Shown here: piece after piece, positions 56,489 through 64,000 of the stretch
Position numbering within the stretch: position 1 is the first letter of the stretch
How the letters are laid out: each line of letters begins with the position of its first letter
Source of the DNA: Chloroflexota bacterium
GTDB taxonomy: Bacteria > Chloroflexota > Dormibacteria > Dormibacterales > Dormibacteraceae
DNA: 64,000 nt
Assembly (NCBI GenBank): GCA_005880795.1
Contig: VBGP01000007.1
Location: 60,067-124,066, forward strand
Direction of reading: 5' to 3'
Made by a program: the position numbers and the translations under genes
Notes under the pieces: generated by a model
Databases searched by the model: none
Seen by the model: only the letters and a program-made list of their open reading frames with translations
Told to the model about the DNA's origin: nothing

Positions 56489-56934
56489 TGCTCCGAATGA
56501 AGGATCGGCGCCGGGCACAGTCCGGCACGACACTCGTCGAGCTGTTGGTCAGTCTTGTGATAGCGAGCCTGGCGCTTGCGCTCGTCGTGGGAACGCTGAG
56601 CAGCGGCCTGCTCGACTCAACGATTGCGAAGCGAAATACGGCGGCGCAGGCCAGCCTCCAGTACGAGATGGAGGCAATCAGTGCCAGCGTCTTCGACTCC
56701 TCAGGCGCGCCCTATTCGGATTGCTTCGCGACCGAGGACCCTACCAGCCCGACCTCAGCCGGCGGCTACCAGGCTGCTTGCCCAAACGGTCCATTCACAT
56801 TGCGAGCTGACGTCGGCTGGCAGTGGCTGGCGTCCTCACCCGGGGTAGTCCAGGTTTGGACGATCTCCATCATGTCCTGGCCGTCCAGCGCGGCCATCGG
56901 TTCGTCGGTTTCGGTTTACAAGATCAACAGATGA
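56488..56934 (+). CDS. Prepilin-like protein with type IV N-methylation motif
   Basis: RAQSGTTLVELLVSLVIASLALALVVGTLSSGLL. Confidence 0.87.
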   Translation: MLRMKDRRRAQSGTTLVELLVSLVIASLALALVVGTLSSGLLDSTIAKRNTAAQASLQYEMEAISASVFDSSGAPYSDCFATEDPTSPTSAGGYQAACPNGPFTLRADVGWQWLASSPGVVQVWTISIMSWPSSAAIGSSVSVYKINR

Positions 56935-57455
56935 GGGGTGGCCGCTCCTCCTTGAAGGGTCAGAACGGCTACACGCTGGTCGAGCTGATCATCGCTGTTG
57001 CCATTGGTGCGCTCCTGATGTCCGCCTTGACCTCTGTCTTGCTGACATCCTGGCGGGCCGCAACGATCGCCTCCAGCCGAGTCGAAGCGACCAGCCAGAT
57101 CCGCAACTTCGAGTACTTCGCCTACGACGATTTCGCCCGGAGCGCCATCCCGAATGCCAGCGGCTGCGTGCCGGCGACGCCGTGCACCACTCAGCCGCTG
57201 GTGTTGAGCGGGCTCCAGGTCACCAACTCGACGCCGGTCCCCGCTTCGTTCCAGGTGAGCTACGCGTGGGACGGCTCCAACTTCCTCGACCGAACTGTTG
57301 CCACCACCGACGCGACGGGGCATGCGGCCACCAACGTGACCGCGTTCTCATGGTTCGTCGACACGAATGCCACTGTCGTAGTCAGCCTCACGGTCACGGT
57401 CCAGGCCTACAGCGAATCCCAGACTTTCCGATTTGATCCGCGGATGAATCCGTGA
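56931..57455 (+). CDS. Prepilin-like protein with type IV N-methylation motif
   Basis: MRGGRSSLKGQNGYTLVELIIAVAIGALLMSALTSVLLTSWRAA; ATG at 56931 overlapping previous stop. Confidence 0.88.
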   Translation: MRGGRSSLKGQNGYTLVELIIAVAIGALLMSALTSVLLTSWRAATIASSRVEATSQIRNFEYFAYDDFARSAIPNASGCVPATPCTTQPLVLSGLQVTNSTPVPASFQVSYAWDGSNFLDRTVATTDATGHAATNVTAFSWFVDTNATVVVSLTVTVQAYSESQTFRFDPRMNP

Positions 57456-59071
57456 CCGCGATCCTCGCTCTGTTGAAGGATCGCAGGCGTTCGCAGCGAG
57501 GCAGCGTGCTGAGCGGCGTGCTGATCATGACCGCATTCATCGCCATCATCTCGGGCGCTCTGATGACCGAGCTGAGCACGAACTTCATTCTCTCGCACAC
57601 CAGGCTCAACCGAGTCGCTAACCAGGCGACAGACAACTCCGCGATTGAGCTGTCCGTGAGCCGGCTCCAGTCCACGCAGCTCAACGCTCCCTGCCCGGCG
57701 CTTCCAACCACGACGGTGAACAACCTCACAGCGTCGGCTACGTACCTGAGCTGCTGGCCCACCGTGGACGTCAGGTCACCGCAGTTCAGGCAGATCGGGA
57801 GCTCGTCCGGAGCATTCAATGTCGACGGAATGCACGCGGAGCTCGGCCAACTCAACGACTACATCGTCGGCGACGCTGACGGCAACGTTTTCGACTACCC
57901 GTTTGGCTCTGTCACGCAACGCTGGGGGCTTGACCTGGACGGGGCCGTAACCGCGACGCCGCTGGTCATGGCGAGGCCGGGATACTCCGGCCAGTACCTG
58001 GACGTCATTCCACTTTCCGGGAGCCCGAGCTGTCCGACATCCGGATCGTGCCTCAACGTCATGATCGACAACACCTCATTCACGACTCCGCCCCTGATGT
58101 GCGTCATAACGACAACCTCCGGCGCAGCCGTCACGACCCAACCCGCGGCCAGCCCGTCGGTCGGCGGTCTCGTTTACTTCGCGGACAGCGCGAACCTGGA
58201 GGCCGATGTCATAACCACCGGGGGGGCGTGTAACCCGAAGTCCAGCGCCACGATCTCAGGCAATCGGCCGGTTGTCGCGGGACCGGTCGCTTTCCGTTGT
58301 ACGGGCGGGTGCGGCCAAATCGTCGACTACATATACGCCATCGTCTCGAGCGTAACCTCGAGCCGACTCGTCGAATACACCTATGACTCAAACGAGGGTC
58401 TCGAGTCCGTGGGGAGCTGGTCGCTGCCGTGGGCGAACGCATCCGGGATCGCGGTCCAAAGCGCGACCTTACCCGCCGGGCTGGCGATCACGTTCGGCGG
58501 AGGTGGCGTCGCACTCTACAGGCTTGGGTCGAACGGGCCGACATTCTTGAACAGCCAGCAGGTCGGCGGTGGCGTCGCCGATGCGCCGTACTGGTGCAGC
58601 CAATGCAACCTTTTCGGCGTGGGTGCTCAAAACGGCGGACTCTACCTCTTCAACTCGTCGCTCAATCCGATCGCAAGCTATGCCGGCACAGGTTCGGCGA
58701 TCAACACGACGCCGGCGGTCGACGGCGCCGGTGACTGGTACTTCGGCGCCGACGACGGCTACGTGCACGAGGTCCAAAACCAGGGCGGCCAGATGGTGCA
58801 AGTCAACCGGTACGGCAGCATGGGCACAGTGGGCAGCTCGGTAACGGTTGGGGGATGCGCCACCGGCATTTGCGTCTACCTCGGCACGCTGGGCAACCGC
58901 CTCTACCTCGTTCCGCTGGACGCTCGCGATGCTGTGCTCTCCGCGTGCATCACAAGTGCACCCCCCACCTGTTCTGGGGCAAATCCACGTCTTTGGGCAA
59001 GTGTCGAGGTGGGGGCCAGCGGAAGCCCACAGACCGTCCACGTGGAGGGCTGGTCATATTATTCCGGCTGA
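57452..59071 (+). CDS. PilX/GspK-like N-terminus fused to PQQ-like beta-propeller-type domain (putative pilus tip protein)
   Basis: RSQRGSVLSGVLIMTAFIAIISGALMTELSTNFILSHTRLNRVANQATDNSAIELSVSRLQ (pilin-like helix lacking Glu5); repeats such as NDYIVGDADGNVFDYPFGSVTQRWGLDLDGAVTATPLV and NTTPAVDGAGDWYFGADDGYVHEVQNQGGQMVQVNRYG. Confidence 0.75.
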   Translation: MTAILALLKDRRRSQRGSVLSGVLIMTAFIAIISGALMTELSTNFILSHTRLNRVANQATDNSAIELSVSRLQSTQLNAPCPALPTTTVNNLTASATYLSCWPTVDVRSPQFRQIGSSSGAFNVDGMHAELGQLNDYIVGDADGNVFDYPFGSVTQRWGLDLDGAVTATPLVMARPGYSGQYLDVIPLSGSPSCPTSGSCLNVMIDNTSFTTPPLMCVITTTSGAAVTTQPAASPSVGGLVYFADSANLEADVITTGGACNPKSSATISGNRPVVAGPVAFRCTGGCGQIVDYIYAIVSSVTSSRLVEYTYDSNEGLESVGSWSLPWANASGIAVQSATLPAGLAITFGGGGVALYRLGSNGPTFLNSQQVGGGVADAPYWCSQCNLFGVGAQNGGLYLFNSSLNPIASYAGTGSAINTTPAVDGAGDWYFGADDGYVHEVQNQGGQMVQVNRYGSMGTVGSSVTVGGCATGICVYLGTLGNRLYLVPLDARDAVLSACITSAPPTCSGANPRLWASVEVGASGSPQTVHVEGWSYYSG

Positions 59072-59074
59072 CCC

Positions 59075-59938
59075 GTGGCTCCATTAGCGACTCGGCTGGC
59101 TATCGACCTCTCCGGTGCTTCGATTCGAGTGGTTGAAGGCACCGTGGGCGGCGAGATGCGCTGCGGATCCTCCTCGGTTCCCGATGGCGCATCGGTCGGT
59201 GGCAAGGTGTCAGATCCCGCCGGCGTGGCCAGGGCGCTGAAGCCGTTGCTGGCCCGGATTGAGGTCACCCAGACGCGCGCCTTCGTAGCAGCAAGCGATG
59301 CCGTGGCGACTTTCAGGATCCTTCGTCTCGCCTCCACATCAACACCGCGCGACGTCGATGCCGCTATCGCCCGGGAGCTTCCATTCGACCCGCAGAGGAT
59401 GGCGACTCGCTGGCTGGACGTGGTCGACCCGCAGGCACAGCAGCGCGTGGTTTACGCGGCAGCCTGGGATCAGGCCCTGGTCAAGAACATCACCGAGGCG
59501 ATCAAGCTGGCCGGCCTCGAGCCGACCGTGGTCGAGCTGAAGTCGGCGAGCGTGGCCAGGGCGGTGCCGGCTCCGGCGTGCGTGGTCGTGGATCTGTCCT
59601 CATCTCCTGCCGAGATCGTCCTGATCGACAAGCACCTGCCGCGGGTCTGGCACACCTTCACAGTCGAGGAACCCATCGGAGACGATGCGGTGTCTGCGCT
59701 CGCCGCACCGCTCCGGACGACGCTCCGTTTCTACCGGCGTCAGTCGAACGGTGACTTCGGGCCGTCGGCTCCGGTGTTCGTCTCAAGCGAGCAAACGCTG
59801 CCCCCGCAGCTGCTCTCAGAGCTGTCCGGCCTCATCGGCCAACCGGTGCTGCTGCTTCCAGCCCCGGCGCGAGTGCCGCATAACGTCCGCCATTCGACCT
59901 ATCTGGCCTGCCTGGGCCTGCTCATGCGGAGGAGCTGA
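59075..59938 (+). CDS. PilM-like type IV pilus assembly protein
   Basis: TRLAIDLSGASIRVVEG; DVDAAIARELPFDPQRMATRWLDVVD; ACVVVDLSSSPAEIVLIDKHLPRVWHTF; actin-like ATPase fold features and position in operon. Confidence 0.82.
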   Translation: MAPLATRLAIDLSGASIRVVEGTVGGEMRCGSSSVPDGASVGGKVSDPAGVARALKPLLARIEVTQTRAFVAASDAVATFRILRLASTSTPRDVDAAIARELPFDPQRMATRWLDVVDPQAQQRVVYAAAWDQALVKNITEAIKLAGLEPTVVELKSASVARAVPAPACVVVDLSSSPAEIVLIDKHLPRVWHTFTVEEPIGDDAVSALAAPLRTTLRFYRRQSNGDFGPSAPVFVSSEQTLPPQLLSELSGLIGQPVLLLPAPARVPHNVRHSTYLACLGLLMRRS

Positions 59939-60108
59939 TGAAGCCGAAGCGGCCGCAGCAGGAGGATAGGCGCAGGCCTCTGGCGGACCTGAACCTGATC
60001 GGCGAGACGAGGCGGCAGGCCGTTCGGCGCAGGGGTTGCGCATCGCTGTTCGGTTCCGTCCTGCTGCTCGTGGCCGGGGCGGTCTCGATCGGCCTGGGAC
60101 TGCACTAG
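59938..60108 (+). CDS. 56-aa one-TM protein, candidate minimal PilN
   Basis: My translation: MKPKRPQQEDRRRPLADLNLIGETRRQAVRRRGCASLFGSVLLLVAGAVSIGLGLH*; ATG overlaps the pilM-like stop (TGATG); below the 60-aa ORF-track cutoff. Confidence 0.7.
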   Translation: MKPKRPQQEDRRRPLADLNLIGETRRQAVRRRGCASLFGSVLLLVAGAVSIGLGLH

Positions 60109-60230
60109 CCGGCCCCGCCCATCGGCCCAGTCCGTATAGGGACACCCGCCCATGCTATGGGCCACTCCCTCTATTCAGGTTTGACGCCGCCAGACCCATG
60201 CTGAGGGCCGGTCAAATCAAAAGCACGGCG

Positions 60231-60251
60231 CCGCATTGGGGAAATGCGGCT
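60231..60251 (+). promoter_or_regulatory. Hairpin in the 5' region of the pilin gene
   Basis: GCCGCATT-GGGGA-AATGCGGC, perfect 8-bp stem, 23 nt before the preferred pilin start at 60274. Confidence 0.5.
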
Positions 60252-60273
60252 GCCTTACAAGGGGGCGATTTCA

Positions 60274-60756
60274 ATGGCAGGTCTCTACGGTTGGTTCAAC
60301 AAGAACTTGCGAGGACGCAAGGGTCAACAGGGCTTTACCCTGATCGAGCTGTTGGTGGTCGTGACCATCCTCGGCATCCTGGCCGCGATCGTCACCCTGA
60401 GCCTGGTCGGTCTCACCACGCATGCCAACGTCGAGGCTTGCAACTCTGAGTACAAGACCGTTCAGGCGGCAATGGACTCATACATGGCTAACAACAACTT
60501 GTCGACACTCCCGGCGGCGCAAGTCAAGTACACGAACGATATGACCGGCGGCGGCGGTTTGACCGGTGGCAACGTGGCGCTGTACAACGCCGCTCCCTCC
60601 GACACGAGCCCGAACTACACGCGCAACGGCACGACCCAGTTCTACTACGAGTGGGACAAGTTCGGGAAGATCACCAACCCGTCGGGAGGTGCCGGCGGCA
60701 ACGGCATCGCTTCAGATTCATCCGGCACGGTAATCAGCGGATGCGCCCCGAAGTAA
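60274..60756 (+). CDS. Type IV pilin (probable major pilin)
   Basis: MAGLYGWFNKNLRGRKGQQGFTLIELLVVVTILGILAAIVTLSLVGLTTHANVEACNSEYKTVQAAMDSYMANN; ORF allows start at 60244. Confidence 0.93.
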   Translation: MAGLYGWFNKNLRGRKGQQGFTLIELLVVVTILGILAAIVTLSLVGLTTHANVEACNSEYKTVQAAMDSYMANNNLSTLPAAQVKYTNDMTGGGGLTGGNVALYNAAPSDTSPNYTRNGTTQFYYEWDKFGKITNPSGGAGGNGIASDSSGTVISGCAPK

Positions 60757-60779
60757 GGCATATCCCGTAGCGAAAGGCT

Positions 60780-60819
60780 GGTTGAGGGCGCCGTACAAAG
60801 CGGCGCCCTCAACCTTTCC
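60780..60819 (+). terminator. Intrinsic terminator after pilin gene
   Basis: GGTTGAGGGCGCCG-TACAAAG-CGGCGCCCTCAACC-TTTCC, perfect 14-bp stem. Confidence 0.88.
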
Positions 60820-60855
60820 ACAAGGGGAACTGACCTGGCATCCATCACCCCGTTT

Positions 60856-61233
60856 GTGAGCGCCTACCTCCTCCTCCTCGGCCTGCTGCTCGGGAGCTTC
60901 ATCAACCTGGCCGCCGACCGCATACCCAGGGGTGAATCCATCCTCCGACCGCGCTCCCACTGTCGGGCCTGTGGCCGGCAGCTCGACGCGCTCGACCTGC
61001 TGCCGGTGCTCGGCTACGCGATGCGCGGAGGGCGGTGCGCCACGTGCCGCTGTTGGATCGGCGCGTCGGCACCGATCGTCGAGGGGGTCGCGGGGCTTTG
61101 CATGGCGGCGCCCATCCTCTGGCTCCCGCTCTGGCCGGGCGTGGTCGCGGGACTGGGCCTGGTCGTCTGCTGGGGTGTGGCTGTTACCGGTCTTGCCGTG
61201 CGGCGCTACGCGACGGGCGGGCGGTCAGGTTAG
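60856..61233 (+). CDS. Prepilin peptidase N-terminal domain only (A24_N/DiS_P_DiS-like)
   Basis: LLLGLLLGSFINLAADRIPRGESILRPRSHCRACGRQLDALDLLPVLGYAMRGGRCATCRCWIGASAPIVEGVAGL; no GxGD or catalytic Asp region before stop. Confidence 0.82.
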   Translation: MSAYLLLLGLLLGSFINLAADRIPRGESILRPRSHCRACGRQLDALDLLPVLGYAMRGGRCATCRCWIGASAPIVEGVAGLCMAAPILWLPLWPGVVAGLGLVVCWGVAVTGLAVRRYATGGRSG

Positions 61234-62281
61234 AGGCGACCTGGATCTCGCCCGGGTATAGGGAGTGCGCGCGGGCGTCGCGCTCGGTCACCAACCCTGC
61301 GCGCAGGAGCTGGTTCAGCGAACGTTCGAGCGTCTGCGAGCCCTGCCGCAGATTGGTGAGCAAAACACTTCGGATCTGGTCCGTCTTGCCGTCCTTGATC
61401 ATCGAGCGCACCGCCACGTTGGCCACCAGGACCTCGAAGGCGGCGACCCTCCCTCCCCCGACGGCCGGGACGAGCTGCTGGTAGATGACCCCGGTCAGAC
61501 AGGCTGCGAGCTGCGCCCGAACCTGCTGCTGCTGTGGTCCTGCGAAGCTGTCGACGATGCGGTTGATCGCCTGCGGCGCGTCATTTGTGTGCAGCGTGGC
61601 GAGCACGAGGTGCCCTGTCTCGGCGATTGTCAGCGCCGATCGCATCGTCTCGACGTCACGCATCTCGCCGATCAGAATCACGTCGGGATCCTCGCGGAAC
61701 GCCGAGCGCAGAGCGTCGGCGAAGCTCCTCGTGTCGATGCCCACCTGACGCTGGTCAACGAGTGCCAGCCGGTGCTGGTGCACGTACTCGATCGGATCCT
61801 CCACCGTCACGACGTGACAGGCGCGAGTCCGGTTGATGTAGTCGATCATGGCTGCCTGGGTGGTCGACTTCCCGGACCCGGTTGGTCCGGTGACGAGGAT
61901 CAAACCCTGGTTTCTGCCCACCAGCGTGTAAACCGCCTCGGGAACGCCGAGCTGTTCAAAAGTCGGAATTTCTAGGGGCAGCGAGCGAAACGCGGCTGCC
62001 GGGGTGCCCCGCTGCAGGTATGCGTTTCCGCGCACTCGGACGCGGTCTTGAAAGGTGAAGGCAAAATCGACGTTGCGGCCCTGGCTGAGGGCTTTCAGTT
62101 GGTGGCTGTCAAGTACTTCGCACAGCATTGTGTGGATCTCGGGCGCCTGGAGGGCGGGCGCGGCGCTGTCGAGCGCAACGAGCACCCCGTCCTTTCGGAT
62201 ACGTGGTGATGACCCCACGCTCAGCAAGAGGTCAGATCCAGCACTTTCGAGCATTCGGTTGAGGGCGTCGAAAAGAGTCAC
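61184..62281 (-). CDS. pilT: Type IV pilus retraction ATPase PilT
   Basis: MTLFDALNRMLESAGSDLLLSVGSSPRIRKDG; ILVTGPTGSGKSTTQAAMIDYINRTRACHVVTVEDPIEYVHQHRLALVDQRQVGIDTRSFADALRSAFREDPDVILIGEMRDVETMRSALTIAETGHLVLATLHTNDAPQAINRIVDSF. Confidence 0.94.
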   Translation of the reverse strand: MTLFDALNRMLESAGSDLLLSVGSSPRIRKDGVLVALDSAAPALQAPEIHTMLCEVLDSHQLKALSQGRNVDFAFTFQDRVRVRGNAYLQRGTPAAAFRSLPLEIPTFEQLGVPEAVYTLVGRNQGLILVTGPTGSGKSTTQAAMIDYINRTRACHVVTVEDPIEYVHQHRLALVDQRQVGIDTRSFADALRSAFREDPDVILIGEMRDVETMRSALTIAETGHLVLATLHTNDAPQAINRIVDSFAGPQQQQVRAQLAACLTGVIYQQLVPAVGGGRVAAFEVLVANVAVRSMIKDGKTDQIRSVLLTNLRQGSQTLERSLNQLLRAGLVTERDARAHSLYPGEIQVASNLTARPSRSAARQDR

Positions 62282-62340
62282 GTTCGATCACCGTAGCACC
62301 CGATTCCGAAAGCCGCCTTGAGTTGAGACGGAAACTCGCC

Positions 62341-62383
62341 GGGACATTTGTCCCAAAGGCCGGCCTACCGGGACATTTGTCCC
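62341..62383. promoter_or_regulatory. Two copies of inverted repeat GGGACATTTGTCCC
   Basis: Copies at 62341-62354 and 62370-62383 (29 bp start to start) between divergent pilT and the 62445 gene. Confidence 0.75.
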
Positions 62384-62444
62384 GGGCCGGTCCGCGATCG
62401 CCGATTGCCGCCGGCACTGCGGCCCTTAGCGTTGGCGCGGCCGA

Positions 62445-62774
62445 ATGTCGCGAGTCGGGGTGCACGCCAGCCTGAAACGTTTCCTGAACGAGGTGGTTGG
62501 ACTCATGCTCGCGCAGATCGACGAGATCCTCCGGGGGGGCGGCCCTGGCCAGGAAGGATTGGAACCGCGCCAGAAAGCCACCCTCGACATCGGATGCTGG
62601 CTCGTCCTGGGCACCGTGGCACTCGGTCTTCAGATTGGCGGTTGGTCAGCCTGGAGCGTGGCGGTGGCCGCGGCCGGCTATGTGATTTGGGTGCTCGCCT
62701 ATTCCGAGGCCACCGTCCAGGCCGCTCTGCGGCAGCGCGGAGATCTCGGTCCGCGATTGGCAGGTTCAGACTAG
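62445..62774 (+). CDS. Small membrane hypothetical protein
   Basis: MSRVGVHASLKRFLNEVVGLMLAQIDEILRGGG...IGCWLVLGTVALGLQIGGWSAWSVAVAAAGYVIWVLAYSEATVQAALRQRGD, two TM-like segments. Confidence 0.62.
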   Translation: MSRVGVHASLKRFLNEVVGLMLAQIDEILRGGGPGQEGLEPRQKATLDIGCWLVLGTVALGLQIGGWSAWSVAVAAAGYVIWVLAYSEATVQAALRQRGDLGPRLAGSD

Positions 62775-63183
62775 AGGAGCCCGCGAATTCGAGGGTTCGG
62801 ACTTTCCTCTTGGTGTGAGGCAAGTTCAGCCTCAGGGCTGACCAGCGGAGTTGCCGACTCAGTGGCGAGAGCGGGCGGGCCGATTGAACCTTTAGGTCTT
62901 ACCGCCCGTTTCATTGCTCACCCGACGCGCTCGCCGTTGATGCGCACGTTCACGGCTCACCCAGCCGGAGCCGGCGCCCGGCGCCGGGTGTGACGAATTA
63001 CTCATCGCGGGCGGAGCACTTTGCGCTAGCGGGCGGGTTTCGCCCATTCTCTCAGTCCGGCATCGGGCGGCAAACTCACTTCGAGCATGGTCGGCCTTCA
63101 CGACGCAGTCGTTCGCTGCGTGACGCGACCAGGGAGATGAAGACAGTCTGAGATCACTGAAGCGATTCCAATCGAGGCGGCTG

Positions 63184-64000
63184 ATGGCAGGAGCCGTCGT
63201 TGGATTGACCCTATCGGCAAGTCTGGTCGTCGCTTCGCAGATGCTACCGGCCCGCGCAGGCTCGGCCGGCCTGGTCATCACCTCAGGAACCGGCGGGGTC
63301 GTCCATGTGTCCGACGAGTCCCTCGACCTGGTGTTCGATCCGGCCCAAGAGGGTGGCATCTCGCGCGTCTACGACCTGGCCACAGATCCCCAGCGTACGG
63401 TCAGCCTCGGACCCGCCCCCGGCTACACCGTGTTCAACACGTACGTCTACAACACGGGGTGGGCGAACATCGGTCGAGGCAGCGCGAGCGTCTTCGAAGT
63501 GAGCCGCGGCGGATCCGGATCCGTGGTGGTGCACGCGGTTGGCTCGTTCATGCGGGAGGACGGCAGCGGCGCCGTGCCGGGGCTGCAGCACGAAACCTGG
63601 ACCACCATCTATCCGGGCGGTCATGTCTTCATCAGACGGCACCTCGTCACCGGGGCCAGCGCCGTGGCGCTATCCAACTTCGGGGGCAAGGCGATCGATG
63701 TCTCGACCGCCTCGACCTGGAATGCGATCTTCACCGGCGCCGCCGGCGACAGCAGCTATCCGAACGGCGCCAACACCTCAGCCGGCAACGGCGGCGAGAG
63801 CTGGATCGGCCTCTGGCAGGGCGGCAGCGGGCCCGGCCAGAGCCTGAGCGTGGGCATGAGCTCCTGGCAGAGCCAGGACTTCGGCTTCACCTATCGGACG
63901 GTCCGCGTCCTGGTCGGCAACGCCTCCTCGCGCTCGCACGAGGCGCAGAGGACGGAGTCGGGGGTCACCCTGGCCGCCAACACGACCTACAGCTCCCAGT
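63184..64000 (+). CDS. Secreted hypothetical protein, partial (runs off right edge)
   Basis: My translation from ATG 63184: MAGAVVGLTLSASLVVASQMLPARAGSAGLVITSGTGGVVHVSDESLDLVFDPAQEGGISRVYDLATDPQRTVSLGPAPGYTVFNTYVYNTGW..., open to position 64000; absent from the ORF track because it is incomplete. Confidence 0.8.
   Translation, partial: MAGAVVGLTLSASLVVASQMLPARAGSAGLVITSGTGGVVHVSDESLDLVFDPAQEGGISRVYDLATDPQRTVSLGPAPGYTVFNTYVYNTGWANIGRGSASVFEVSRGGSGSVVVHAVGSFMREDGSGAVPGLQHETWTTIYPGGHVFIRRHLVTGASAVALSNFGGKAIDVSTASTWNAIFTGAAGDSSYPNGANTSAGNGGESWIGLWQGGSGPGQSLSVGMSSWQSQDFGFTYRTVRVLVGNASSRSHEAQRTESGVTLAANTTYSSQ

Noticed and set aside
60110-60273. Possible GEMM (c-di-GMP) riboswitch upstream of the pilin
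   Set aside because: Attractive biologically and contains AAAGCACGG-like text, but I could not fit the conserved GEMM core or tetraloop/receptor; only a simple hairpin is supported.
62820-63183. Long non-coding leader before the partial secreted protein (GC-rich palindromes and an ACGCAG...CTGCGT hairpin), considered as a riboswitch or ncRNA
   Set aside because: No match to a consensus I can verify by eye; needs Infernal/Rfam search.
1-64000. Search for CRISPR arrays, IS elements/transposases, prophage genes, tRNA/rRNA
   Set aside because: None recognised by eye; tRNAs could be missed without tRNAscan, but no obvious candidate was seen.

Overview
High-GC bacterial chromosomal window, probably from a monoderm lineage such as Actinomycetota, Chloroflexota or Dormibacterota (inferred from content, not proven). 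I recognised no tRNA, rRNA, CRISPR array or transposase. Main blocks, left to right: (1) ECF sigma factor with a partial one-TM partner, LysE, CorA, a methyltransferase, threonine synthase, a class-III aminotransferase, a GH3 lipoprotein and adenine deaminase; (2) LuxR/GAF, Crp/Fnr and MEDS-type regulators; (3) a minus-strand carbohydrate locus of LacI, an Opp-type ABC transporter with a permease-ATPase fusion, a GH3 enzyme and a beta-helix secreted protein, preceded by a 30-bp perfect palindromic operator; (4) a Zn/Mn ABC operon divergent from a Fur/Zur gene, with tandem operator-like repeats between them; (5) a scar or chimeric junction where an alcohol dehydrogenase C-terminus abuts a LacI regulator lacking its HTH, followed by a PfkB kinase; (6) P450, YwaF-like, a nonapeptide-repeat protein, amidohydrolase, xylulokinase and a GH38 alpha-mannosidase; (7) an assimilatory sulfate reduction operon preceded by an unannotated Cys-rich 28-aa leader peptide and an intrinsic-terminator attenuator; (8) a NarL/LuxR regulator cluster next to a compact type IV pilus locus. 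That pilus locus contains an unusual pilin-like/beta-propeller protein lacking Glu5, a 56-aa mini-PilN and a prepilin peptidase lacking its catalytic half. The most interesting items are the cysteine attenuation leader, the reduced pilus machine with a propeller-bearing putative tip subunit, the shared GGGACATTTGTCCC motif, the pseudo-receiver regulator and the ADH/LacI junction.
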